Shown here in pieces: positions 44,965 to 54,835 of a stretch of 64,000 nt of DNA; the first letter of the stretch is position 1; each line of letters starts with the position of its first letter. A model generated the notes under the pieces. That model did no database searches. It was not told the DNA's origin and saw only the letters and a list, made by a program, of their open reading frames with translations. Source of the stretch: Haematobia irritans (Eukaryota > Arthropoda > Insecta > Diptera > Muscidae); the NCBI RefSeq assembly GCF_050003625.1, contig NC_134401.1, forward strand, positions 66,909,629 through 66,973,628, written 5' to 3'. The position numbers were made by a program, and so were the translations under genes.

Positions 44965-46300
44965 TCATTGTTTAAGATCCTTCGCGTGATAAACGCCCAA
45001 AGATTTTCCTTTTAGATCTTCGATTTCATATAAACAATTTCCAACCGATTTCACGATTCTGCATTTTAAATATTTTTTATTCATCTTGGCGTTTATATTC
45101 TTGCTGAAGTCACTCAGTTGATGATTTCGACGGAAAACTTCCTGCCCCGGAATAAATTTTATTTTTCTCGCGCGAACGTTATATCTACGGGCTCGCGGTA
45201 ACTTTTTTCTAGTCGCTTGCCAATCTCTTTCCTCAGCAGTTCCAAATGGCTTGCCTTGGGCAAAGCACTAAACTCAGGGTCCCTCATGGAATCCAATTTC
45301 CTAGCCAGCCTATAAACCCTACCGTGAGTAACCATATTAGTGCCAAACAAGGCAAAGAAGGGAGTCATGCCAATCGAGGAGTGTACAGACGATCGTAGCG
45401 CACACTCAATAGCGGACAGATTTTGGTCCCAATCTCTCTGATCCTCCTTAAGATATGCCCTTATTGCAGCCAATATTGACTGATTTACTCGTTCGGAAGC
45501 ATTTGCCTGGGGTGAGCCCTGAAATCCTTCCCTGTAAATTGTTTCCCATTATCGGACAAAATGGTCTCTAGAACACCAAACTTGTGGAACACCTCAGCCT
45601 CTAGAAATGTAATTACATTCCAAGAGCTGGCTTTGCTCATTGGCTTCAATAATACATATCTGCTCACATGATCCAGAACGATGAAAATAAAACTATTACC
45701 AGTTCTAGAACGGACATAAGAACCTAGAAAATCTATATAGATTTTCTGGAACGGACGATCTATTTTCACTTTTGCCTCCATTGGCTGTCGCATTCGTTGG
45801 TTGTTAGGTTTTGTCTCCTTACACACATGACACTTTTGAACAAAAAGTCTAACTTGTGTACTCATATTGGGCCAGTAAAAATATTCCTTCAGCCTACCCA
45901 AGGTTTTATGAAAACCACCGTGGACAGCCGTCTTGGCATTATGGACTTTCTCTATAGCGGACTCAGTGAGAGATTGTGGTACCCACAACTTCCACACTGA
46001 ATCTTCACATGGTAAATCCACTGTCACTGGGATCGTCCGCTTATAGAGAAACCCATCTATCACTCGAAGATCTGGCAAATTCTGCTGATTTTCCTCCACA
46101 GTCCTTATTTTCTCCTGATATTCCTCCCCCTTAAATTCTGGTGCATCCAGGTCTACTAAGTTAAAGGATGCTAACTCCAACTCGTCCAGATTATACCGGG
46201 AAAGAGCATCAGGAACAATGTTTTGGCTACCCCGGCGATGTTCTATTTCGACCAAATGACCACTCAGTTCTTTATTCGCCATCCGAATAATGAAGTTCAA
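44965..46300 (-). pseudogene. Gypsy integrase and end of RNase H
   Basis: The minus strand reads the end of RNase H and spacer (EIEHRRGSQNIVPDALSRY), the integrase zinc-binding segment (HNAKTAVHGGFHKTLGRL ... CHVCKE), then core motifs IDFLGSY and LSDNGKQF. A frameshift near 45528 leads to the third catalytic block (ANASERVNQSILAAIRAYLK) and a second at about 45155 leads to the C-terminal part ending in TGA at 44965-44967. The family's D,D-35-E residues are all recognisable but in different frames, so the integrase is dead. Confidence 0.9.
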
Positions 46301-46949
46301 TATAAGGGCGAAACTTTTTAATCGACATCACAACGGCCAGGCACTCCCTTTCAGTTACGGAGTAGTTCTTTTGTGCTGGGGTCAACTTCTGAGAAACATA
46401 TGCGATAGGATGTTCTCCTCCCGCTCGTCTCTTTGAAATAAAACACCGCCAATTCCTACATCTGATGCATCGCATTGAATAAAAAATCTTTTCTCAAAAT
46501 CAGGGTGCCTCAAAAGTGGACTATTAGTTAGAGCTTCCTTTAACCGTTCGAACGCCAACCTAGCTTCATTCCCAAACTCAAACCCCCGCCCCTTCTTCAA
46601 GGTCGCAAATATCGGTGCCGCTATTGACGCGTAATCCGCAATGAACCGCCTGTACCACCCTGTCATGCCCATAAAACGTCTAACTTGTTTAACACTTTTT
46701 GGGTACTCACACACTCGTTATCGCCGAGATTTTGTCAGGGTCAGGTTTCATTGTCCCCCCACCAACTATGTATCCCAGATAGCGCAACTCCTTGAAGCAA
46801 AACTTGGATTTGGTCACATTAATGGTCAGCCCCGCCGCATTCAAAGCTTTTGCCACTTGGTTCAAAAGATGCAAATGTGTTTTGAAATCAGAATCAAATA
46901 TGAGCAGGATAATGACGCTGCTTAACTGGTACAGCATCTGCCGTGTCAA
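46260..46949 (-). pseudogene. Gypsy reverse transcriptase remnant and RNase H
   Basis: Only the end of the reverse transcriptase remains (FKTHLHLLNQVAKALNAAGL, LGYIVGG), followed by the connection and RNase H (CDASDVGIGGVLFQ; AYVSQKLTPAQKNYSVTERE). The protease frame runs to VKQRHYP at about 46905 and then joins FDSDFKTHL directly, so the fingers and palm, including the YLDD catalytic motif, are deleted. Several frame changes follow. Confidence 0.88.
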
Positions 46950-47679
46950 TGGCGTGTGTTTCTAATGATGTTTTGCCCAGTCCCCTAATTTCAAACGACG
47001 GAAAATTAGCTATGACCTCCTCCAAACTTTTCTTCTCCTCGCTGCTTAACTGGTGTTGCGATGGGTCCATTGAAACCTCACCCGGCTCTTCCTCGAGCGA
47101 TAAGCACTCAACACCGGCTAGTAAGTTGTATTTCTTCGTGAAATCAACCCCGAGATATAGTGCCTTATTCAAGGTTGGAACCAAAAAGAAAGTTACCACA
47201 CTTTCAATTTTCCCTAACTTGACAGCCGCTCGAATGCGGCCAACCACACGATGAGGGGTTTCATCTGCCGTGCCTACGGTAGCTGAGAAGTTGTAAATAG
47301 GGATTTGGGCTCGCTCAACCAACTCCAAACATCCTCTGCCCAGGCAAGTCACAGTTGCGCCACTATCTAGCAACCCCTCAATCACCTCTTCACCAATCTT
47401 TATTTTTAAATACAATCGTGTATCTTCTCTCTCATACAGTGTCGTCGCCGCAATCTCGCGCCTAAGTCTTTTCCTAGCCTTAAAACGTTCCCTAGCTCTA
47501 AATATTCTCTTGTTATTCCGTTTGGAACATCCATAATTATTTGTCTCTAGTAATTCAGTTGTACCTATACTATTCACAAATTCCTCACTAACTAAACTAT
47601 ACTCAGAAACTTCATTTACTCCATTAAAAATCCTATCTCTAGTTTGTAAATATTCCTTCATCCTAATGTGCCAATTCAA
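46894..47679 (-). pseudogene. Gypsy Gag-Pol junction and aspartic protease
   Basis: The 261-codon frame contains a retropepsin core: LLDSGATVTCLG (about 47345-47375) as the catalytic Asp loop and a later hydrophobic flap-like region, ending in the RT start PVKQRHYP. Upstream is a variable linker (MNWHIRMKEYLQTRDRIFNG) that is duplicated in tandem 226 bp further along. The apparent ATG start is within the linker; in intact elements the protease is translated as part of Pol. Confidence 0.88.
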
Positions 47680-47986
47680 TTTAATTTAGTCTTATTTGTC
47701 TAATATTCAATTCATTACTCCCTTTATTACTACTATTATTCCTATTAATAATTCTATAATAATTATTTGTCTCTAGTAATTCAGTTGTACCTATACTATT
47801 CACAAATTCCTCACTAACTAAACTATACTCAGAAACTTCATTTACTCCATTAAAAATCCTATCTCTAGTTTGTAAATATTCCTTCATCCTAATGTGCCAA
47901 TTCAATTTAATTTAGTCTTATTTGCCTAATATTCAATTCATTACTCCCTTTATTACTACTATTATTCCTATTAATAATTCTATTTT
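47535..47986 (-). repeat. 226-bp tandem duplication in the Gypsy Gag-Pol linker
   Basis: The sequence starting AATTATTTGTCTCTAG occurs at 47535 and 47761 with near-identity over the whole unit. The period 226 is not a multiple of three, so the second copy shifts the frame between Gag and Pol. It produces two copies of the peptide start MNWHIRMKEY. Confidence 0.9.
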
Positions 47987-48037
47987 TTAATATTATTATT
48001 TCAGATTCCTCTCTATCTCTACCATGACCTTCACCAA

Positions 48038-48500
48038 CTACTTTTCTTGGGGCTTCCTCTTCGCCGGACCCGTTACCCCTTTCATCGTGCCCGCTTGTTG
48101 GTTTCCCCGGCATTTGGGACACTTTGGCTTCACCACATTTTCAAGACCGCAGCCGTAGCAAAATAAGTTTCGGGTAGTCGAAGGGCGGTCCATGAAACCA
48201 TGGCCCTTTTCCCTGCAGTTCCAGCAAACGTAGACGTTCTGGCGAGAAATCGCCTCAACTTCATATTCTGCTTGTTCCGCAAAATCGATGGCATGCACCC
48301 TGGGAACAAACTGCCGATGTGTTGGTGCTGCCTGACGTTGATTTGCCAGTAACTGTTCTGCCTTTCGACATTCTTCCCTGAAATGCTGTAGTTCAAATAT
48401 CCGAATAGGAAATACTAATGCTGTCAAGGTAGGTTTTAAATTACTCTTCATCATTTCAATCAACATACTTTCATTGATAGGATCTCTTTGCTGATGGCGC
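48038..48500 (-). pseudogene. Gypsy Gag, C-terminal half with zinc knuckles
   Basis: The frame reads RHQQRDPINESMLIEMMKSN, an alpha-helical capsid end, then two Cys/His knuckles: CWNCREKGHGFMDR and CYGCGLENVVKPKCPKC. It is the continuation of the Gag part at 51398-51937 and is separated from it by a 2.9-kb insertion. The first knuckle lacks the final Cys (replaced by Arg region), a likely mutation. The frame's first residues beyond 48509 belong to the insertion. Confidence 0.85.
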
Positions 48501-49179
48501 ACACTGTGTCCGCTGCGGCAATAAATCATTTTGGACCTGCTCTCCGATTTTGATGATTTTTGCACAGTTGGTTAAACTATATTACAAAGGTCATGTGTGT
48601 AAAATTTTATGCAAATATCTCCATTGGTTTTCTGTCCCGAGCAGCGCAAAGTTGACATATGTGAACAAGTCTCAAATAGGTTAGTTTTCTATGTCATATT
48701 TAAAACATTGTTACTTATAAACTATACACCGGGTGTACCTTATAGAAATTTTTTTCACTTTAAATAGGCATCAAGCATTATGTAAGTTAAAAAAATAAAA
48801 ATTAAAAAAAAAACAACAAATTATTTTTTTTATTTTGGGCCAAAAAAATAAACATTTATGATTTTCCGTTAAACTTTTAGTTGTGTGCGAAGCAGTGCGA
48901 AACATGGAGTCCTATACCAAATTAAAGCTGAGGGTCTCAGCTAACAGATTCAAAAAAATTGTGCCCATATTTGCCCGCGGCCAAAAAAAACAATGGAAAA
49001 CCAAAAAATTACAGTAAAAAATATGAGTTATGCGTTATTTTACGAGTGCATCAACAACTGCGCACTCTTTCTTTCGTTACAGCTTGTTGTTGTTTTGCCT
49101 GTGTGCATGTCTATTACTATAAATAGTATATTTGTAAGATAATTGTGTATAAAGTGCTCGTACACTGAAATTAAAATCA

Positions 49180-49508
49180 TATCAGTTATTATTTTTTTTT
49201 TAAATAAATTTTTACATACCATAATGAAAACTTGAGCATGAGTTGGGCTCGAACTCCAGATGTTCGCACACCAGCCGCCAACTCTATCCACTGAGCTATT
49301 AAAGACGTTGGGATTGAATGAATAATAACGTCACTTATTATTACACGCAATGTGTAGAATCTTTTAAAATTGTAGCAGTTCTTGCAGTCATTCTAAAAAT
49401 AGAACCTATGTTGATGTGCATTTTATTTTTGCAAAATTAGAAAATATAACGCTATATATATCAGTTATTATTTTTTTTAAATAAATTTTTACATACCATA
49501 ATGAAGCA
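49180..49508. repeat. 48-bp direct repeats bracketing a 280-bp unit
   Basis: ATATCAGTTATTATTTTTTT followed by TTTTTACATACCATAATGAA appears at about 49180-49228 and again at about 49460-49508 with only a length change in the T run. The 280-bp spacing contains the tRNA-like segment. Either a tandem duplication or a target duplication around an insertion would give this pattern. Confidence 0.7.
49240..49312 (-). other. tRNA-like segment (SINE head or tRNA pseudogene)
   Basis: The minus strand reads TAGCTCAGTGG, a perfect A box, and 38 bp later GAGTTCGAGCCC, a B box with two or three mismatches. The D arm GCTC...GAGT can form, and an anticodon-like stem is possible, but the T stem pairs badly and the acceptor ends do not match. 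It is therefore not a functional tRNA; a tRNA-derived SINE head or pseudogene is more likely. Confidence 0.55.
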
Positions 49509-49701
49509 GGAAGCGAGGAATAAAGACTATAAACGTTATAGGCTATATAACTCGCGCAAGACTGGGCGCTGTTCTACTAACGAAGACGTAATGCATCATT
49601 TGTTGATATCCTCCGACCCATACATCAATTCATTAAGAACGAAATTGAAGCTTAAAAAATTAGATTATCACGAAGATGTGAAAATGTTGTTAATAAATTA
49701 A
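49501..49701 (+). CDS. 66-codon open frame of unknown function
   Basis: The frame starts at the second copy of CATACCATAATGAA and encodes a basic peptide (MKQEARNKDYKRYRLYNSRK...) with ISSDPYINSLRTKLKLKK. I do not recognise the family. It lies inside the 2.9-kb insertion and might be a truncated gene of that element; chance is also possible. Confidence 0.2.
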   Translation: MKQEARNKDYKRYRLYNSRKTGRCSTNEDVMHHLLISSDPYINSLRTKLKLKKLDYHEDVKMLLIN

Positions 49702-49884
49702 ATAGAGTGAACTGTACAATTTTTGTATGGGGGTTGTACGGGGGACGGGTGTTACAGTGGGCTGATTTTCTTCATATTTTCAAAACAGCATTTAATAGAT
49801 GCTGTATGCATTTTTGCGAAAAATAAACATTCTAGTTATAAATTTACAGAAGATATGGCATTTTTGAAATATTATTTGTATGGG

Positions 49885-50418
49885 AAAGATATATACGGGA
49901 GCAATATCTAAATCTGAACCGATTTCAATAAAATTTGGCACACTAGACTATGCTACTCATTGTACTGCTAGTGCAAAATTTCAACCAAATTGGGGTAAAA
50001 CTCTGGCTTCTAGGGCCGTATAAGTTCATATCGGACGAAAGATATATATGGGAGCTATATCTAAATCTGAACCGATTTCAATAAAATTTGGCACACTAGA
50101 CTATGCTACTCATTGTACTCCTAGTGCAAAATTTCAACCAAATTGGGGTAAAACTCTGGCTTCTAGGGCCGTATAAGTTCATATCGGACGAAAGATATAT
50201 ATGGGAGCTATATCTAAATCTGAACCGATTTCAATAAAATTTGGCACACTAGACTATGCTACTAATTGTACTCCTAGTGCAAAATTTCAACCAAATTGGG
50301 GTAAAACTCTGGCTTCTAGGGCCGTATAAGTGCATATCGGACGAAAGATATATATGGGAGCTAATCTAAATCTGAACCGATTTTGTCGATACTTTGAAAT
50401 TTTCTTAATTCTATTATA
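49885..50418. repeat. 153-bp tandem array, tract 4
   Basis: CTAAATCTGAA recurs at 49908, 50061 and 50214 (153 bp apart) and at 50366 (152 bp). Units are highly similar to each other, more so than in tract 2 (15975-17366), suggesting recent homogenisation. The mariner at 50419 inserted at its right edge; text similar to the unit (GCCAAATTTCATTAC) resumes after it at about 51367. Confidence 0.88.
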
Positions 50419-51352
50419 AAGGGTGATTCTTTTGAGGTTAGGATTTTCATGCATTAGTATTTGACAGATCACGTGGGATTTCAGACATGGTGTCAAAGAG
50501 AAAGATGCTCAGTATGCTTTGACATTTCATCATGAATAGACTTACTAACGAGCCACAACGTCGAATTTTCAGTGAATGGGCCCTAGAAAAGTTGGCAGAA
50601 AATCCGCTTTTTTATCGACAAATTTTGTTCAGCGATGAGGCTCATTTCTGGTTGAATGGCTACGTAAATAAGCAAAATTGCCGCATTTGGAGTGAAGAGC
50701 AACCAGAAGCCGTTCAAGAACTGCCCATGCATCCCGAAAAACGCACTGTTTGGTGTGGTTTGTACGCTGGTGGAATCATTGGACCGTATTTTTTCAAAGA
50801 TGCTGTTGGACGCAACGTTACGGTGAATGGCGATCGCTATCGTTCGATGCTAACAAACTTTTTGTTGCCAAAAATGGAAGAACTGAACTTGGTTGACATG
50901 TGGTTTCAACAAGATGGCGCTACATGCCACACAGCTCGCGATTCTATGGCCATTTTGAGGGAAAACTTCGGAGAACAATTCATCTCAAGAAATGGACCGG
51001 TAAGTTGGCCACCAAGATCATGCGATTTGACGCTTTTAGACTATTTTTTGTGGGGCTACGTCAAGTCTAAAGTCTACAGAAATAAGCCAGCAACTATTCC
51101 AGCTTTGGAAGACAACATTTCCGAAGAAATTCGGGCTATTCCGGCCGAAATGCTCGAAAAAGTTGCCCAAAATTGGACTTTCCGAATGGACCACCTAAGA
51201 CGCAGCCGCGGTCAACATTTAAATGAAATTATCTTCAAAAAGTAAATGTCATGGACCAATCTAACGTTTCAAATAAAGAACCGATGAGATTTTGCAAATT
51301 TTATGGGTTTTTTTAAAAAAAAAAGTTATCAAGCTCTTAACAAATCACCCTT
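50419..51352 (+). mobile_element. mariner-type element (DD41D), copy 2
   Basis: Flanked by TA (50417-50418 and 51353-51354), with ends AAGGGTGATTCTTTTGAGG and, inverted, AAGGGTGATTTGTTAAGAG. About 934 bp and nearly identical to the copies at 41233-42165 and 61707-62635. Both terminal sequences are complete. Confidence 0.93.
50532..51245 (+). CDS. mariner transposase catalytic domain, N-terminally deleted (copy 2)
   Basis: A 237-codon open frame that differs from the 41339-42052 protein at only a few positions, for example A for I in DAVGRN, L for I in RSMLTN, and L for P in DLTLLDY just before the third catalytic Asp. The DD41D triad is intact (D35, D128, D170) but the Pro-to-Leu change is next to it. 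The N-terminal DNA-binding region is missing by the same deletion. Confidence 0.9.
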   Translation: MNRLTNEPQRRIFSEWALEKLAENPLFYRQILFSDEAHFWLNGYVNKQNCRIWSEEQPEAVQELPMHPEKRTVWCGLYAGGIIGPYFFKDAVGRNVTVNGDRYRSMLTNFLLPKMEELNLVDMWFQQDGATCHTARDSMAILRENFGEQFISRNGPVSWPPRSCDLTLLDYFLWGYVKSKVYRNKPATIPALEDNISEEIRAIPAEMLEKVAQNWTFRMDHLRRSRGQHLNEIIFKK

Positions 51353-51397
51353 TATTAGGAACTCGTGCCAAATTTCATTACTCTCGTACAACTCCTT

Positions 51398-51937
51398 CTA
51401 TTTTTGGCCGTCGAATGTATGGGAAGGACACACTGTGTGGCGTAGGCGTAACATTGCATTATAAAAATCTTCAAATGATTCTTTTGGGCCCTGCCTTCTT
51501 TCCATCATTCTCCTTTGCACATCGAAGTCACTCTCAAATTTACGGAACTGTGAGAGGAACGCTTCTTTGAGAGCCTCGAAACTGTGCACCTGCCCCAGAC
51601 GTCTCTGCATCCAGAACCAGTCTTCGGCCGGGCCTTCTAACAATTGTGGACATTTTACTAGAACCTCTTCATCATCACAGGCATGGTCAATTTTAAGTTG
51701 TTCAAGACGGAAAATAAAATCTTCGGCGGTGATTGATTTTGAAGTGCCGACGAACTTAAGTCTCCATTTGTCGATATCTACTTTCCTAAAGTGGTTTCGT
51801 GAAGACAATGATGCAACTCCATGGTTCACTGGTACATTTTCTTGAAACGTCTGAGGTGGTATAAAGTTGGGGCCAACTCCATTTTGGCTATGTTGATATT
51901 GTTCCCTTGAAGATAATGAATAATACTCACAATTCAA
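51398..51937 (-). pseudogene. Gypsy Gag, N-terminal half
   Basis: The 179-codon frame has the Gypsy-type capsid signature: RKVDIDKWRLKFVGTSKSIT, then DFIFRLEQLK, and EDWFWMQRR through SFEDFYNAMLRLRHTV. It begins MNCEYYSLSS, a Ser/Gln-rich leader, and is cut after RHTV by the insertion at 51428; residues beyond are insertion-derived. The rest of Gag is at 48038-48500. Confidence 0.9.
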
Positions 51938-53424
51938 AACCAGATTAAAAATTACAACGATAGCTCAAACTAAAACTCCATAAAATTAATAAATGAAAAA
52001 CTTAATACCTAAAAGATACTACCGATAAAAAAAAATTAAACTCAAAAATATTCACGCCAAATCAAACAAATCTAAATAAATAATAATAATTCATGAAAAA
52101 CCCAACAATAAAAAATAAAAAAAAAATTAACTATAATAAATCTAAACCAAAATTCACTCAAGCAATGCAAACCAAAAAGAAAAATTAAAAATAAAAAAGA
52201 AATAAATAAATATTTAAAAGAAATAACCGTAAAAACCAAAATTCACAGTTAAAAATTCAAAAAAAAATTTTAAGTCTAAAACTTTAAAAAATTTAAATAT
52301 AGATCTTGTAATGAAATAAAATAATGCAACAAACTTAAAATAGGACCCAAATCTTTGAGGAAAAAAAATAAATAAATAAATAAAAATAAGTAATATTAAA
52401 AAAAATATCAACCTACCCAATGATTTATTTCAATTTAAAAAAGAAAAAACGGTTTCATATTCAGATCAGATCACAAACACATACACACTTCTTCCAAAAT
52501 CCAATGCATTCAAAAAAACCCCAGGTAAGTTTAAAATATTCCAATCAACCAATTCAATAATCCAATTCACTATTATAAACTAAAATTAAGTTCCCTTTCA
52601 GAAAATTCCAGTGAAAACTCAAAATTCAAAACGCTGAGTATTTCTTGTGTTGACGCAAAAATTCAAATTAAAAACCAATTCATTTACCTATAAAAATATA
52701 TTCCTTAATCCTATATCCCTTTTCGGGCAATCAAAAGTAGAAATATTGGAGAAAACTTGTAAATTTCGAAATAATTCCGAAACTACCAATAAAAGAGAAA
52801 AAAGGAAATTACCAATCGATACAAAATTCAGGAAAAGGATTCAAAAAGGTGATTCCCCAAACAGGTGAGTAACTGCAAACCAATAGAGTGGATCAACAAG
52901 AAAATTCACATTACTCCAAAACAACATAAATTCCTTCCATCTTGTAATCTCCGTAGATACGTACTGCTGGTATAGCAAACATGGAAAACTGGTATTGTGT
53001 TACTCCCTAATAAAACTTAAAAACCCAAAAGGACACTGAAAATCATCATACAACATAACTATCTTCTAGGACTCTCTTCGGTTGTCATATTGAAAAGAAT
53101 GAAATAAACCGACAGACAGGTAAGTAAACACAATTTGGGCTATTGAAACTAACTACTATTGCTAATGAATGGTAATATCTATTCCCTAGGTTACGTCGCA
53201 AACGACTATCAGGTACTACACCGTCCGAAATCGTGACTTACGTCCCCCTTTTGAAGAGATGAATACTTGACCACTTTTTCCCACCCAGACTTCACGTATT
53301 CATCTATGGACACGCGATTTGGACAAATTAACTATCAACACCGGGACCTGCACAGACAAACACATGAGACAAGGTAGAAACTATTGTGGCCAGAAATCAA
53401 TGCTGTGGTAAACCTGATTTCTCT
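51938..53424 (-). other. Gypsy 5' leader; plus-strand splice-like sites
   Basis: About 1.5 kb lies between the primer-binding site and gag, long for a Gypsy leader. It is A-rich on the plus strand and without coding capacity on the element's own strand. The plus strand shows donor/acceptor-like pairs at 52524/52602, 52862/53069 and 53118/53190 with 70-210 bp spacing; the 73-codon frame at 52647-52868 lies in one of the exon-like blocks. Confidence 0.55.
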
Positions 53425-53445
53425 GGCACCATGTTGCGGGCGCCA
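53425..53445 (-). promoter_or_regulatory. primer-binding site of the Gypsy element (tRNA-Lys-like)
   Basis: On the minus strand, four bases after the LTR end TGTGACA, the sequence reads TGGCGCCCGCAACATGG. It agrees with the tRNA-Lys primer sites of Gypsy-type elements (TGGCGCCCAACGTGG) apart from a 2-base insertion and one mismatch. It fixes the element orientation and the 5' LTR border. Confidence 0.75.
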
Positions 53446-53649
53446 TTTTTGTCACAGCCCTATGGCTACTGACACCTGGAGTGAGGAACCGAGTTGCCGT
53501 GCGCTGGTTGCCGAACTATGTTGCCGGCTTTCGGCTCAATCTGTGGGGCGCGGTTCATTGGCAACTCAGTCCTCTGGCAGCTGACAAAAAAATAAATAAA
53601 TAAAAACAAACAAACAGCCTTTGATGGACATCACAAAACACAACAGCTA

Positions 53650-54514
53650 CACCGAAAGAATTTTCTTCGTAAAAAGAACGAAAAATTTCGTTAAAAGTAC
53701 GAAATTTGTCATTGTTTTACAACCAAAGAAACTTTTCATTAAAAGTACGAAATATTTCGTACTTTTTACGAAGAAAAGTTCTTCCAAAATTTTCGTACTT
53801 TGTAAGAAAAAAATTCGTACTTTTTATGAAGAATCTTCGTACTTTTTATGAAAAATCTTCGTACTTTTTATGAAACAATTTCGTTCTTTTTATGAAAATG
53901 TTTCGTACTTTTTATGAAAAACTTTCGTACTTTTTTTTCAAAAATGTTCGAACTTTTAGAAAAAAATTTACAGTCGAAAGTGCATTTGGTTGTAGTTACA
54001 AGTGTGAAAAATGACATCACTACTTTACATCTTAAGTTTTTTAATAATTTTTAGTTTTATTGCTTCACTTTTATTCATAGCGCTCTATCACCCAAATGAG
54101 AAGTAGCATAGACTTGCATAAAAAATAGAATAAAGGAATACACTCAAGCTCATTATAAAAGACAATTTTATGTCGCGAACGGAAATTTTAAAACTACAAT
54201 GAAACTTCTTCGTTATTTCAAAGAAAATGTTTCGTACTTTTTATGAAGAAATTTTAACGCAGAATGTTTCGTAAAATATTCGTAAAAACTTCTTCACAAA
54301 ATTCATGAAATATGAGGAAAGTTTCGTTAAAAGTACGAACTTTTTACGAAGAAAAGTTAATGTAGAATATTTCGTAGAAGTTTCGTATATTCGTAAAATG
54401 TTCTTCGTAAAATTTACGAAAATGAATGAAATTTTCGTTATTTTAATGAAGAATTCACGAAGAATAGTTAATGAAGAATTCTTCGTAAAATTAACGAAGA
54501 GAATTCTTTCGGTG
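53650..54514. mobile_element. 865-bp TIR element rich in TTCGTACTTTTTATGAA
   Basis: Ends CACCGAAAGAATTTTCTTCG and CGAAGAGAATTCTTTCGGTG are inverted repeats flanked by TA, and the sister LTR at 23155 shows the empty site ACAGGTACGTATC. The interior is built of many copies of TTCGTACTTTTTATGAA-like words, in one orientation on the left and the other on the right, giving a fold-back structure. A central unique part lies at about 53960-54180. Tc1/mariner-type by its TA duplication; no coding capacity. Confidence 0.85.
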
Positions 54515-54835
54515 TACGTATCAACAATCGTAAGATAATTTTTACACAATCTCCACTCATATTGGTTTGCTGACATACCGGATTCCCAAAGCATGCCGTG
54601 GCCTAACCCTCCCCAACCATGGTATCCCTGTGGCCCATCCATTCCGGACACCCCAAATGCTACTTACCTGTCCTTTAAATCACCTTTTTTTCCTTTCCCT
54701 TATAACTTCTTTAGCCTTCCATATTTAATAATGTAACACCAATATTATCTCTTTTCAAACAACATTATAAACATATTTTTATTATCCTTTTTCTCTCTTT
54801 CAGATAAATTAGAATCATGAACTTGGAGCAGATTA

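Larger units (their letters stand above)
48510..51428. mobile_element. 2.9-kb composite insertion in Gypsy gag with 10-bp target duplication
   Basis: CACACTGTGT is present at 48500-48509 and 51429-51438, exactly at the two edges where the Gag protein text breaks and resumes, so it is a target-site duplication. The insert holds AT-rich DNA, a tRNA-like segment, 48-bp direct repeats, a small open frame (49501-49701), a 153-bp tandem array (49885-50418) and a mariner (50419-51352). The mariner has its own TA duplication, so it came later. The outer element begins CCGCTGCGGCAATAAATC and ends GAATGTATGGGAAGGA. Its class is unknown. Confidence 0.75.
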
